Part shown: in pieces, positions 1 to 8,751 of the stretch | Layout: every line of letters starts with the position of its first letter | Position numbering within the stretch: position 1 is the first letter of the stretch | DNA from: BPGX01 sp037447455 | GTDB taxonomy: Bacteria > Bacteroidota > Bacteroidia > B-17B0 > Aurantibacillaceae | Direction of reading: 5' to 3' | Assembly: GCA_037447455.1 (NCBI GenBank) | Contig: JBBIGQ010000001.1 | Coordinates: forward strand, 307,278-371,277 | Length of the DNA: 64,000 bases | Position numbers and translations under genes: made by a program | Notes under the pieces: generated by a model | Databases searched by the model: none | Told to the model about the DNA's origin: nothing | The model's input: only the letters and a program-made list of their open reading frames with translations

Positions 1-105
1 TATCCTTGAAGCATTTTGAGAGAAAATAAAAAGCGATGCCAACAAAACAAATATGAAGGTTATTTTTTTGACCATATCGTATTGCACAAAAATACTAAGT
101 ATTCT

Positions 106-137
106 TTTGCAGAATACAATAATTCTATTTATGTTTG
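106..137 (+). promoter_or_regulatory. Bacteroidota-type promoter of the cold-shock-like gene
   Basis: TTTG at 106-109, a 20-base spacer and TATGTTTG at 130-137 match the phylum consensus TTTG-N19..21-TAnnTTTG exactly. Transcription should start near 142-144, only about 10 bases before the ATG at 153, so the leader is very short. The first 105 bases of the window show nothing else. Confidence 0.7.
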
Positions 138-152
138 CAAAAACTTAAACCT

Positions 153-365
153 ATGCCAGCAACAATTGAAGGAAAAACAGGAAGAATTGAAAATTTTTAT
201 GACAATGCTTCTGGAGTAATCAGAGAAGAAGGCACAAACGATCTTCTTGATTTTTATCATCCGGGGGCTTCCGTAGAATTTGTAAGAGGTGATAGTGTCA
301 TTTTTCTTAAAGTAACAACTCCTTCTGGAAATACAATTGTTAGAAATATTAGAAGACCAATTTAG
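153..365 (+). CDS. Small cold-shock-domain-like (OB-fold) protein
   Basis: A 70-residue protein that follows the cold-shock-domain plan: a TGRIENFYDN start strand in the place of K-G-x-V-x-W-F-N, SGVIREEG in the place of RNP1 (GFGFIxxE), LLDFYHPG in the place of RNP2, and an end strand NTIVRNIRR like QAVNVRRL. The usual RNP1 aromatics are replaced by small or aliphatic residues (G-V-I), so nucleic-acid binding by the usual stacking surface is doubtful. ATG 153 is preferred over the in-frame TTG at 135 because that TTG lies in the -7 promoter element. The TPR gene follows after 24 bases, so the two are probably co-transcribed. The fold call is by eye. Confidence 0.6.
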   Translation: MPATIEGKTGRIENFYDNASGVIREEGTNDLLDFYHPGASVEFVRGDSVIFLKVTTPSGNTIVRNIRRPI

Positions 366-389
366 AATAGGTTCACGAATAAGAGGGAT

Positions 390-1463
390 ATGCGAGCGTT
401 GCCTGCCAAATGGTGTGAGGGTGTATTTCTTCTTCTTTTTTTTTTCAATTTTATTAAATCTCAGGAAGTCCGAGATTCTGTTAATATCCCAGAAGAACAA
501 AAATTGTATGAGAAGGCAGTGAAGTATATGGACTCATTACAATATGACAAAGCAGAAGGATTATTATTACAATCTATCAAAGTAAATAAAAAATATACAC
601 CTGCTTTGTTGAAATTAGGATACATTAAATTGCAACAAAAAGATTGGAAAAGCAGTGAGAAATACTTTAAATCTACTTTGAAATATGATGTTTCACAATG
701 GGAGGCATTGAAATATCTTGGAAAAATTTATTATGAAACTAAAAAATATAACGAGAGTAAAAAACTATTGGATAGTGCTTATCATTATGAATCGCAGGAT
801 TCGGAATTGTTGTTTTTCAGGGCACAATTGATGGTGGCTGGTAAGGCCTACAAAGAAGCTCTGCAACCACTGAACGAAGCCATTGATATAAATCCTAATT
901 TCATTAAGGCGTATGTATTGAGAGCAGAAATTTCTTATCACATCAAGCAATTTAATGAGTGCATCAAATCCATTACCGATGCTATTGAGAAAATGCCTGC
1001 TGATAAAAAAGATTATAATGCGTACAAATTAAGAGCCAAGGCCTATTTTGAAATTGGAAAATTTAAAGAAAGTATTCCAGATTTTAATGTGTATCTGGAA
1101 GCAGTGCCCAATGACGAAGAAGCATTGATACTGCGAGCGTCGGCAAAAATTAATACAAATGATTTTGCTTCGGCGATTACAGATTTGGATGAGGCCATTA
1201 AAATTAATCCTAACAATCCTGTTAGTTACAATTACAGAGGGGCCGCAAAAGGCGGATTGAATAAGTTCAAAGAAGCATTGCAGGATTTGGATTATGCTAT
1301 TAAGTTGAAATTTGATTATGCATCTGCTTATGTAAACAGAGCGGCTGTGAAATACGCTATTCGTGACAGAAGAGGAGCATGCAAAGATCTTGAAAAAGCC
1401 GATGCACTTGGTGATCAAATGGCGTATCAATTAATTCAAGAGTATTGTAAGGGAATGCAATAG
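390..1463 (+). CDS. Exported tetratricopeptide-repeat protein
   Basis: A 357-residue protein with a hydrophobic N-terminus (VFLLLFFFNFI at about residues 12-22, then KSQ) that looks like a signal peptide, followed by about eight TPR units from residue 40 to the end. Typical TPR positions are visible, for example ALLKLGYIKLQQKDWKSSEK and AYVLRAEISYHIKQFNECIK. The last unit, RGACKDLEKADALGD followed by a YC ending, is common in Bacteroidota periplasmic TPR proteins. It probably acts as a protein-interaction scaffold; no catalytic domain is present. The start is uncertain: the n-region MRALPAKWCEG is unusual and a long T-run at about 434-445 lies in the signal-peptide region, so a length error there could have changed the first residues. 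Confidence 0.75.
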   Translation: MRALPAKWCEGVFLLLFFFNFIKSQEVRDSVNIPEEQKLYEKAVKYMDSLQYDKAEGLLLQSIKVNKKYTPALLKLGYIKLQQKDWKSSEKYFKSTLKYDVSQWEALKYLGKIYYETKKYNESKKLLDSAYHYESQDSELLFFRAQLMVAGKAYKEALQPLNEAIDINPNFIKAYVLRAEISYHIKQFNECIKSITDAIEKMPADKKDYNAYKLRAKAYFEIGKFKESIPDFNVYLEAVPNDEEALILRASAKINTNDFASAITDLDEAIKINPNNPVSYNYRGAAKGGLNKFKEALQDLDYAIKLKFDYASAYVNRAAVKYAIRDRRGACKDLEKADALGDQMAYQLIQEYCKGMQ

Positions 1464-1513
1464 ACATTATTAGTTTTATTAGTTTTCAATAAATCATTCT
1501 ATTATAGTTTTCC

Positions 1514-1521
1514 TATTTTTG
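1514..1521 (+). promoter_or_regulatory. Candidate -7 element directly before the SGNH operon
   Basis: TATTTTTG matches TAnnTTTG exactly and ends seven bases before ATG 1528, so a transcript from it would be almost leaderless. No TTTG lies 19-21 bases upstream, so this is weaker than the two-element promoters elsewhere in the window. Confidence 0.4.
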
Positions 1522-1527
1522 CCCGTA

Positions 1528-2979
1528 ATGCGTCGTTTTTTCAGTCCGATATATTCTTTTTTGTTTTTGTTGAGCACGATGTTAATTTTATTGTTTGTAG
1601 CAATTATGTTTGAAAATAAAGCAATACCTATTACGCAAGAGTATGTCATTAAACTATTTAGCATTCATCAGACATTGCGTGTAGCAAACAATGAGGATGA
1701 TTTGAAAAAAGATTCTGTGAAACAAATTATTGAAGCAGCAGAAGTATTAGAAGAAGAAATTGAAAAAGACACCACGATAATTAAAATTGATACATTAAAA
1801 ATTTTTAATGCATTAAAACCGTTAAAAATTGATAAAAACTTTCAATCAAAAATAGAATATCCAACAATAGGAAAAGAGGCATTGAAAACATTCTTTGAAG
1901 CATTGAAAAATGCTAAAAAACAAAGCATGCGAATTTTATATTATGGCGACTCACAAATTGAAGAGGACAGATTTTCGGGCTTTATTCGTGAGAACTTACA
2001 AAAGCATTTTGGGGGAAGCGGATGTGGTTGGATTTCGTTTATGCCTGTAGCACAATGGATTTATCCAAAAATTATTTATAGTGAGAATTGGCAAAAATGG
2101 TCTTGTTATTCCAGCAAACCAAAGCAAGAAGAAATTTATGGACCAATGGGACAAAGTTTTGTTTTTGATAGCAATATGGGTAAAGGAAGGGTTACCATAA
2201 AATGCAATGCGACTACCAGTCCCAATGTATGTTTGTTTAATAAAATAAAATTATTTTATGGATTTGCAAAAGAACCCTTTTTGTTACATTATTATTCAAA
2301 AAACGAAAAAGTATTGACAGATACTATAAGTAATACGGGATGCTTTAATACCAAAGAATTTCCAGTGTCCTCAACAGAAGAAATAACATTTGAATTTGAA
2401 GGATTTGAAAGCCCAGTGTTTTATGGTTTTTCATTAGAGAGTTTTGGAAATGGCGTGTACGTGGATAATGTAGCATTAAGGGGTTCTTCTGGAACATTTT
2501 TTCATCTGGTTCATACAGAAGCGCTTCGGCTTTTTATTCAACATCAGAATGTAAAACTTATTGTGCTCCAATTTGGCGGGAATGCTATGCCAATGATAGA
2601 TAGCGAAGAAAAAATCGTTCAATATGCTCAGTACATTTCAGGACAAATCAAAACACTTAAGCGAATTTATCCACAAGTATCTATTTTATTTGTTGGTCCA
2701 TCGGATATGAGTGTCAATCAAAATGGAGAAATGCAAACACATTCTTTTCTTGAACAAGTGAATGAAGCACTGAAGAAAGTAGTACTTGCTAATAATTGTG
2801 CGTATTTTGATATGTTGGATGCAATGGGTGGAAGAAATTCAATGTTGGTTTGGGTAGAGCAAAACCTTGCAGCTAAAGATTATATTCATTTTAGTCCTGC
2901 TGGTGCAAGAAAGATGGCGTCTTTGATTTATTATTCATTAATGAAAGATTATACTGATTATGTGGAAGAGAATTTGTAA
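1528..2979 (+). CDS. Membrane-anchored SGNH/GDSL-like hydrolase or acyltransferase
   Basis: 483 residues with one N-terminal transmembrane segment (about 8-30) and a presumably periplasmic domain. SGNH blocks are visible: block I YYGDSQIEED with Ser142 as likely nucleophile, block III FGGNA, and block V DYIHFSPAG giving Asp451 and His454 of the triad. Such proteins partner with MBOAT membrane acyltransferases and move or remove acetyl groups on exported glycans (AlgX, DltD and PatB are known relatives in function). ATG 1528 is used because the in-frame TTG at 1519 falls inside the -7 element. The next gene overlaps it by 20 bases and an MBOAT gene follows, so O-acylation of a surface polysaccharide is the likely role. 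The acceptor glycan is unknown. Confidence 0.75.
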   Translation: MRRFFSPIYSFLFLLSTMLILLFVAIMFENKAIPITQEYVIKLFSIHQTLRVANNEDDLKKDSVKQIIEAAEVLEEEIEKDTTIIKIDTLKIFNALKPLKIDKNFQSKIEYPTIGKEALKTFFEALKNAKKQSMRILYYGDSQIEEDRFSGFIRENLQKHFGGSGCGWISFMPVAQWIYPKIIYSENWQKWSCYSSKPKQEEIYGPMGQSFVFDSNMGKGRVTIKCNATTSPNVCLFNKIKLFYGFAKEPFLLHYYSKNEKVLTDTISNTGCFNTKEFPVSSTEEITFEFEGFESPVFYGFSLESFGNGVYVDNVALRGSSGTFFHLVHTEALRLFIQHQNVKLIVLQFGGNAMPMIDSEEKIVQYAQYISGQIKTLKRIYPQVSILFVGPSDMSVNQNGEMQTHSFLEQVNEALKKVVLANNCAYFDMLDAMGGRNSMLVWVEQNLAAKDYIHFSPAGARKMASLIYYSLMKDYTDYVEENL

Positions 2980-4159
2980 AATAAATCTTATTCTTTTTAT
3001 TGTAACGATTAGTGTGTATTCTCAAAATGGGAATTATCCTGATTTTGTGAATGTTCAGAGAAACAAGATTTTTTTTGATAAAGATAGTAGCAACTTCTAT
3101 CAATTTTTGAAAAAAATCAAAGAGGTAAAAAACAAAAAACGTTCTCATCTTTTTATTGTACACTTTGGTGGATCGCACGTACAGGGAGGGTTTTGGAGTG
3201 AAGCCATTATGAATACTTTTCAAGAGTATTTTCAAACCAAAGGCGGAGGATACTTTGTTTTTCCCTTCAAACAAGTAAAAACGAATACACCATATTATTT
3301 CAAAACTTACAGCAATGGAAAATGGCGAGTAAATAAATGCACTAAAATTGTGGATAGCTTATGGTATATTGGAATGTGTGGTATTTCTGCTATTACAGAC
3401 ACTACGTGCTATTTGAGTATAAAGAATGAATGGGAAAAATTAGATGGTTTTACAAGAATAAAAGTTTTTTATAGAAAGAATAAAAACTTTGAACTGCAAC
3501 CAAAATTTAAGTTTTCAAAGATTGTTGAAAAAGAAAATTACACAGAATTTGTTTTGCATCAAAAATTGGACTCGTTGAGTTTTCTTATTCAGAAAAAAGA
3601 CACATTGCCCGCTGAATTTATTTTAGATGGAATGAGTTGTGAAAACGATAGTGCAGGCGTGTATTATGCTGGATTTGGTGTGAATGGGGCAACATCAGAA
3701 TCTTTTTTAAGGTGCAGATTATTGTTACATCAATTAAAAAATATGAAAGTGGATTTGTTTGTCTTATCTTTTGGAGTAAATGATGTGCGTAATAAAAGTT
3801 TTTCTAAAGATGAATACATTGCTAATTATGATAGTTTGATTTCTATAATAAAGCGAACACATCCTGAATGCAGTGTATTGCTTACTACTATTTCAGATAA
3901 TTATATTAAACGAAGAATTGCCAATCCCAGAACAACAAAGGGGAATGAAGCAGTTTGGGAGGTTATGAAAAAGTATCAATTAGCAGTGTGGGATTTAAAT
4001 TCATTGATGGGTGGACAAAAATCAATGTTGAAGTGGTATAAAAAGGGCTATGCTGCAAAAGATAAAATTCATTTTAATAAAAAGGGTTATTTTGTTTTAG
4101 GTGAAATGATGGTGAATGCCATATTGGAAAAAATTAATGCCAAAAAAATTGATGAGTGA
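2960..4159 (+). CDS. Second SGNH-like protein of the O-acylation operon
   Basis: 399 residues with a signal peptide (hydrophobic residues about 8-21, ending SVYSQ). SGNH-like blocks: FGGSHVQGG with Ser72 in the GDS position (GGSH instead of GDSL), FGVND with Asn274, and DKIHFNKKG with Asp368 and His371. It shares the end-block pattern GGxxSML...AAKDxIHF with the gene upstream, so the two are probably diverged paralogues. The start overlaps the upstream gene by 20 bases, and the MBOAT start overlaps this stop, so translation is probably coupled. Likely role: periplasmic partner in glycan O-acetylation or deacetylation. Substitution of the Asp in block I is a notable change from classic GDSL enzymes. 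Confidence 0.72.
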   Translation: MWKRICKINLILFIVTISVYSQNGNYPDFVNVQRNKIFFDKDSSNFYQFLKKIKEVKNKKRSHLFIVHFGGSHVQGGFWSEAIMNTFQEYFQTKGGGYFVFPFKQVKTNTPYYFKTYSNGKWRVNKCTKIVDSLWYIGMCGISAITDTTCYLSIKNEWEKLDGFTRIKVFYRKNKNFELQPKFKFSKIVEKENYTEFVLHQKLDSLSFLIQKKDTLPAEFILDGMSCENDSAGVYYAGFGVNGATSESFLRCRLLLHQLKNMKVDLFVLSFGVNDVRNKSFSKDEYIANYDSLISIIKRTHPECSVLLTTISDNYIKRRIANPRTTKGNEAVWEVMKKYQLAVWDLNSLMGGQKSMLKWYKKGYAAKDKIHFNKKGYFVLGEMMVNAILEKINAKKIDE

Positions 4160-5856
4160 CATATCTTTTTCAAACAATTTTTACATCCATTGCAGATTAT
4201 CTTTTAGAAGCATTTTCTTTTCACTATGATGAGCCATTACTTTTTACACACTTATTTTTCTGGATATTTTTGTTGATTGTTTTAGCAGGTTATTCATTTG
4301 TTTTTAAACTACAAGGAGATAAAGTAAAGTGGAAGATATTGTATTTGTTGGTAGTGAGTTTTTATTTTTATTACAAGACAAGTGGAGTATTCATCATTTT
4401 ACTTTGGTATGTAATTGTGATGGATTTTTTTATTGGAAAAAAAATTCATGAAGCAAAAAAAACATTCATTAAAAAAATTTGGTTGACATTAAGCATTGCT
4501 AATAGTTTGTTGTTATTGAGTTACTTTAAATATTCGCAGTTTTTTGTAGAAAGTATTAATCAATTATTTCATGCCAATTTTCAATATGTCAATTATTTTT
4601 CAATTTTCACTAATACCTATCTGAATACGCATTTTGACATTGATAAACTGATATTTCCTGTAGGCATTTCGTTTTTTCTTTTTCAAACAATGTCTTATGT
4701 GATTGATGTTTATCAAAAAAAAGTAGAACCATTAGATTCAATTGTAGATTACGGATTTTTCGTTTGTTTTTTCCCACATTTGGTAGCGGGGCCGATTGTA
4801 AAAGCCCACGATTTTTTGTATCAAATAAAAATGCCTTATCAATTAAGCATTTTAGAATTTAAACAAGCATGGTGGTTGATTATGAAAGGGTTTTTAAAAA
4901 AAATTATAGCCGATTATCTGGCGGTGCAGATGATTGACAAGATTTTTGACAATCCGAATTATTTTACATCGTATGAAAATTTTTTAGCGATAATAGGATA
5001 TTCGTATCAGGTTTATGCTGATTTTTCGGGTTATACAGATATGGCAATTGGAATAGCGTTGTTATTTGGTTATCGTTTAAAGAGAAATTTTAATTATCCG
5101 TATAAAGCCCAAAGTCCTTCGGAATTCTGGCAACGTTGGCACATTTCGTTATCATCGTGGTTAAAAGAATATCTGTATATTCCATTGGGAGGGAATAGAA
5201 GCATTACGTGGGCATCGTATGTGGTGTTGCTCATTATCACCTTGTTTTTGACATTGATGTATGGTGGTTTTTGGATGTTAGGAATTATTGCGATTGTATT
5301 TATTATTTTGTTTGTTTGGTCAAAGTACAATGAAGCCGTGAGGATAGCATTTGAACGAGATGTGAATATAATGGTAACAATGTTATTGGGTGGATTGTGG
5401 CATGGGAGTAGTTGGTTGTTTGTAATATGGGGTGGATTAAATGGCTTGGCTGTTGTTGTTCACAAGCAATGGGAAAAAATTTCACCATTCAAAACAAGTA
5501 CTCATTTTGTAGTAAAGTTTTTATTAATGCTGATGACTTTGTTGTTTATTTCTTTTACAAGAGTGTTTTTTAGAAGTCAGACATTAGAAAACGCTTTGAA
5601 GATGACAGATAAATTATTTGCTGGATGGGAGTGGAAGTATATAAGCAGTATTAATTGGCACTACAAAGAAAGTTTGTTGTTGTTGTTTTGTATGTATGTT
5701 ATTCATTGGATGCCTGAAAAATGGAGAGAAAGAGTATATGGAAAAATTTATGATATACCAATAATATTGTTAGTGCCTATAACTTGTATTGTGGTGTTAT
5801 TGATGTATCAATTGATGAGTGCGGAGAGCAAGCCGTTTATTTATTTTCAGTTTTAG
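4156..5856 (+). CDS. MBOAT family membrane O-acyltransferase
   Basis: 566 residues with about ten or more membrane segments. MBOAT signatures are clear: FPVGISFFLFQTMSYVIDVY, HLVAGPIVKA, SEFWQRWHISLSSWL with conserved His329, and GGLWHGSSW with the likely catalytic His416. This family (AlgI, DltB, PatA) passes acyl groups across the inner membrane to periplasmic or exported glycans. The start is a GTG at 4156 in a GTGA overlap with the preceding stop; no in-frame ATG lies near, and the ATG at 4152 is in another frame. As the last gene of the SGNH-SGNH-MBOAT operon it probably supplies acetyl groups to the two periplasmic partners. Confidence 0.88.
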   Translation: MTYLFQTIFTSIADYLLEAFSFHYDEPLLFTHLFFWIFLLIVLAGYSFVFKLQGDKVKWKILYLLVVSFYFYYKTSGVFIILLWYVIVMDFFIGKKIHEAKKTFIKKIWLTLSIANSLLLLSYFKYSQFFVESINQLFHANFQYVNYFSIFTNTYLNTHFDIDKLIFPVGISFFLFQTMSYVIDVYQKKVEPLDSIVDYGFFVCFFPHLVAGPIVKAHDFLYQIKMPYQLSILEFKQAWWLIMKGFLKKIIADYLAVQMIDKIFDNPNYFTSYENFLAIIGYSYQVYADFSGYTDMAIGIALLFGYRLKRNFNYPYKAQSPSEFWQRWHISLSSWLKEYLYIPLGGNRSITWASYVVLLIITLFLTLMYGGFWMLGIIAIVFIILFVWSKYNEAVRIAFERDVNIMVTMLLGGLWHGSSWLFVIWGGLNGLAVVVHKQWEKISPFKTSTHFVVKFLLMLMTLLFISFTRVFFRSQTLENALKMTDKLFAGWEWKYISSINWHYKESLLLLFCMYVIHWMPEKWRERVYGKIYDIPIILLVPITCIVVLLMYQLMSAESKPFIYFQF

Positions 5857-5875
5857 AGATACGAAGTATTGCGTA

Positions 5876-5907
5876 TTTAAATTATGCGCCCTATAGCCGT
5901 AACTTTG
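5876..5907 (+). promoter_or_regulatory. Promoter of the 6.0 kb gene group
   Basis: TTTA at 5876-5879, a 20-base spacer and TAACTTTG at 5900-5907 (exact TAnnTTTG). It would give a leader of about 90 bases before ATG 6001. Confidence 0.55.
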
Positions 5908-6000
5908 CAGGCAAAATGAATTGAATGAATTTTTTATTCTGATATTCAATAAATCTGATAACTACTTAATTATTTTTTAATCAACCTTAAAAAAGTTTTT

Positions 6001-6956
6001 ATGAAATTGTTTTATTTAATCAATTTTTTACTCATTAGTGGAATTATTTCTGCACAGCCAAAAGTTAAAGAATACACTCCATCTGTTGATGCAGAAAAAA
6101 TGCTCAATACCACTAAATTAAAACGACTTGCAAAAAACAAAAACATCTGTGTTGCAGATGTATCAGTAACATTCATTACTCGATCTAACTGGAGTTCCAC
6201 CAAATCAAAAGGACCTAATGAGGTAACTTCAAAAGCATATTTTGTTTTAGACAGTGTTCAAAAAGAAACTTTTTCAGAAAATTACTAATGAAGCGTATGA
6301 TTATTTCATTAAAAAACTTAAAGATGTGGGATATAATATTATACCTTACGAGAAATTCACATCACATGATAAATTTCAGGCTCTTGCGGAAGAAAAACAT
6401 CTCAATGGGTCCCAATGGAAAGGAATATAAGTTAAGTGGATTTAGAGATGTAATTGCCAAAATAACTGGTGCTACACATGGAATAACATTTTTTGCTTAC
6501 AATCGTGTAAATTTAAAAGAGCCCGTAGGAAGTGGTAATTATATGAAGGAAGGCAAAATTGCTAAATCATTTGATGGAGTTGTTGCGCATCTAGAAATTA
6601 CACTTGAATTTATGACTTATACAGTTGGTAAAAGTCAGTTGTTTATGTTCTATCAAACCAATTATCAGGTATCACTTGAAAGCAAACCTCAATTGTATAC
6701 TTCCGATGTAAAATTTCAAATGATTGACTCGGATATGTATTTTGGCAGTATTGATATCAATGTTGATAACTATTATGCTGTTCCAAAAGATTATGCAAAC
6801 AGTTATACATTGACCGATAAGTGGGAAGGAGAAAGAAATTCAGAAAGTTTTTATAAGATAAATGCGGATGACAAAAAATATAAAGAAGCTGCTCTCGCAA
6901 ATGTCCAAGCATACATCGATAAAATAGCGGAACTACTCGTAAAATATAAAAATTAA
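6001..6956 (+). pseudogene. Frameshifted exported protein of unknown function (two lesions)
   Basis: Reads as one gene broken twice. Frame 1 codes 6001-6288 (signal peptide ending SGIISAQ). From about 6272 the coding continues in another frame with ITNEAYDYFIKKLKDVGYNI, a stretch with no overlap with either called reading frame. From about 6405 it moves to a third frame (GPNGKEYKLSGFRDVIAKIT) that runs to the stop at 6956. Each shift is explained by one extra base, in TTTT at 6271-6274 and in or near GGG at 6407-6409. The restored product would be about 317 residues. I do not recognise the family; it looks like a soluble envelope protein. An annotation tool would call two separate pieces, 6001-6288 and 6288-6956. 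Confidence 0.7.
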
Positions 6957-6979
6957 CCATTACTTATAAAATAACTTAT

Positions 6980-7713
6980 ATGAAAAGAATTACATTGAAT
7001 TATCAAAGTACATTATGGCTCATTTGTTTTTCTTTGCTTTCTGGTATCGAAACAAAAGCACAAAAATACGGTTTGAATTGTCAATATTTCCCAGGATTAC
7101 AATTTGGGTCCGTTAAAGTCAGTACGGATAATCCAAAAATTGGTAATTACTCTTATGGTGCAGGGTTACCATTATTAATGATTGACCGGATTGCAAAATG
7201 GTATTTTAATATTGATATGAATGCTACCTATTATGGAGCGACTACGACGAATAAAGCCAACGACAATCAAATAAAAATTTCTAAAGCAGAAGGCGGTTTT
7301 TTTCAGGAAGAATTGGCTATATGTTTGGAAAAAATTATGATAAACCAAGAATTGGTATTAATTTTAATTTAGGTTTTTCAACTTCTAATTTAGATTCTGC
7401 CATACGGCCTTTTTCACAAAGAGGATATACCAATTTAGGAGGAGGGTTAATCTATTATCAGTCCATAAATAAAATTGGTATCGTCGCTAAAGTTGGATAT
7501 GAAAAATATGGTGCCAAAAAATACATTACTCAGGGTAGTGGATTTTATTTTGAAGGGACTATAGCGTATAAACTTTATCAAAAATTCGGCATTTCAGTAA
7601 TGCCTTGTTTTTATTCAAAAAAGTTTACCTATACACCTAAAAATCATCCTACTGAAACCAATGCAAAAGTTAGCTCTTTTGTATTACGCTTAGGTATAAC
7701 AAAATTCTTTTAA
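6980..7713 (+). pseudogene. Frameshifted outer-membrane barrel-like protein
   Basis: Two reading frames, 6980-7372 and 7321-7713, join to one protein if a single missing base is restored just after 7317, giving the continuous text LAYMFGKNYDKPRIGINFNL. The restored protein would have about 244 residues, with an N-terminal signal peptide (ending TKAQ) and alternating hydrophobic and aromatic strands such as GGGLIYYQSINKIGIVAKVG, ending in F as many outer-membrane barrels do. Function is unknown. It lies 23 bases after the previous broken gene and 11 bases before an intact barrel-like gene, so it belongs to the same exported-protein group. Confidence 0.65.
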
Positions 7714-7724
7714 TTAAAAAATTA

Positions 7725-8750
7725 ATGCGTATGAAAAAAATATCTGTATTTATTTTAGTTTTATTAATTTTCAAACTATCTTCTCAAACAGTAACGTGGA
7801 AGGTACTTAAAGACGATCCGTACGATATTAAAAATCTTTCCATATCATTGGATCCGTTGTTTGTTGACTTGAATGGTCAAAATGGATATAGTTTTGGATG
7901 GGGGCTAAGAGCTGAATATATGATGGGTAAATTATTTTTATTTCATTTTGACAGCCGCTTTGGTTTTGGAACTAATGGATACAGATCTTCTGATAATAAC
8001 ACAAAAAATTATTTTTATACAGAAGGATGCATAGGATTTATACTAAAACATTCTGACTTTACCAGAAATGTTCCAATTATCTTATCTCAAAGTACTTCTT
8101 ACTATAGTGGCTATTATGGTAGTTATCAAGTTACAACTACAAAATACATCAGAGGCGGCGTTCCTGCCAGACATCATGGTATTTTTGCATTAAGAGGCGG
8201 ATATTTCTCATTATCCAATAGTTTAAACTATAAAAATTTATACGATAGTTTATTAAAATTTCAAGGAAACGGAAAAGAATTTTCATACAAAGATTCTATA
8301 AATAATAAATCCTTTTCAAATGGCTTTGGTGCTATAACAACACTCGCATTGTATGGTGGGGTGCATTTTAGAACGATACGACAATTGCAATTAGATGTAG
8401 ACGGATATGGTTTTAGAGAAAATTCAACTTATTACGATATTTTTGCGGATTTATTATTTGCACCAGTCGTGTCCATAAAAGATTTCGCTGCTTCTGGAAA
8501 AATGTATAATGTTGTATATGACAAAAAATCTCATTTTGGGTGGCGTGTAGGTTTTGCTAAAAGGCACCCCAAAGACCAAAGCTTTAACTTTAAGCTTGAA
8601 TTTGGAGTAAGACCTGGCACAAGAGCTAAGAGCGACAAAGGCATTATCAATCTAAAAAACTGGTATTTAATGTTGACATACGCTCTGTACTTCCCATTAA
8701 AAGTAAAGCCCGTGTATGGCGAAGTAACCGAAGAAAGAACAAAAGATTAG
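7725..8750 (+). CDS. Putative outer-membrane beta-barrel protein, unknown function
   Basis: 341 residues with a signal peptide (FILVLLIFKLSSQ) and many short amphipathic strands rich in Tyr, Phe and Gly (YSFGWGLRAEYMMGK, HFDSRFGFGTNGYR, WYLMLTYALYFPL), typical of an outer-membrane barrel. I recognise no named family. ATG 7725 and ATG 7731 are both possible starts; the second gives MKKIS. It is the only fully open exported gene between 6.0 and 10.3 kb, with a broken barrel gene upstream and a broken PD40/OmpA gene one base downstream, so the group is probably one operon for envelope proteins. Confidence 0.6.
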   Translation: MRMKKISVFILVLLIFKLSSQTVTWKVLKDDPYDIKNLSISLDPLFVDLNGQNGYSFGWGLRAEYMMGKLFLFHFDSRFGFGTNGYRSSDNNTKNYFYTEGCIGFILKHSDFTRNVPIILSQSTSYYSGYYGSYQVTTTKYIRGGVPARHHGIFALRGGYFSLSNSLNYKNLYDSLLKFQGNGKEFSYKDSINNKSFSNGFGAITTLALYGGVHFRTIRQLQLDVDGYGFRENSTYYDIFADLLFAPVVSIKDFAASGKMYNVVYDKKSHFGWRVGFAKRHPKDQSFNFKLEFGVRPGTRAKSDKGIINLKNWYLMLTYALYFPLKVKPVYGEVTEERTKD

Positions 8751-8751
8751 T

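Noticed and set aside
16..219. A 67-residue open frame at the start of the window
   Set aside because: It overlaps the cold-shock-like gene in another frame and crosses its promoter; composition is not protein-like.
430..446. Long T-run in the TPR gene signal region as a possible slippage site
   Set aside because: The reading frame is open across it and gives a reasonable signal peptide; no evidence for phase variation.
6288..6404. Programmed ribosomal frameshifting in the 6.0 kb gene
   Set aside because: Two shifts in homopolymer runs with no stimulatory structure, next to other broken genes, fit mutation or sequence error better.
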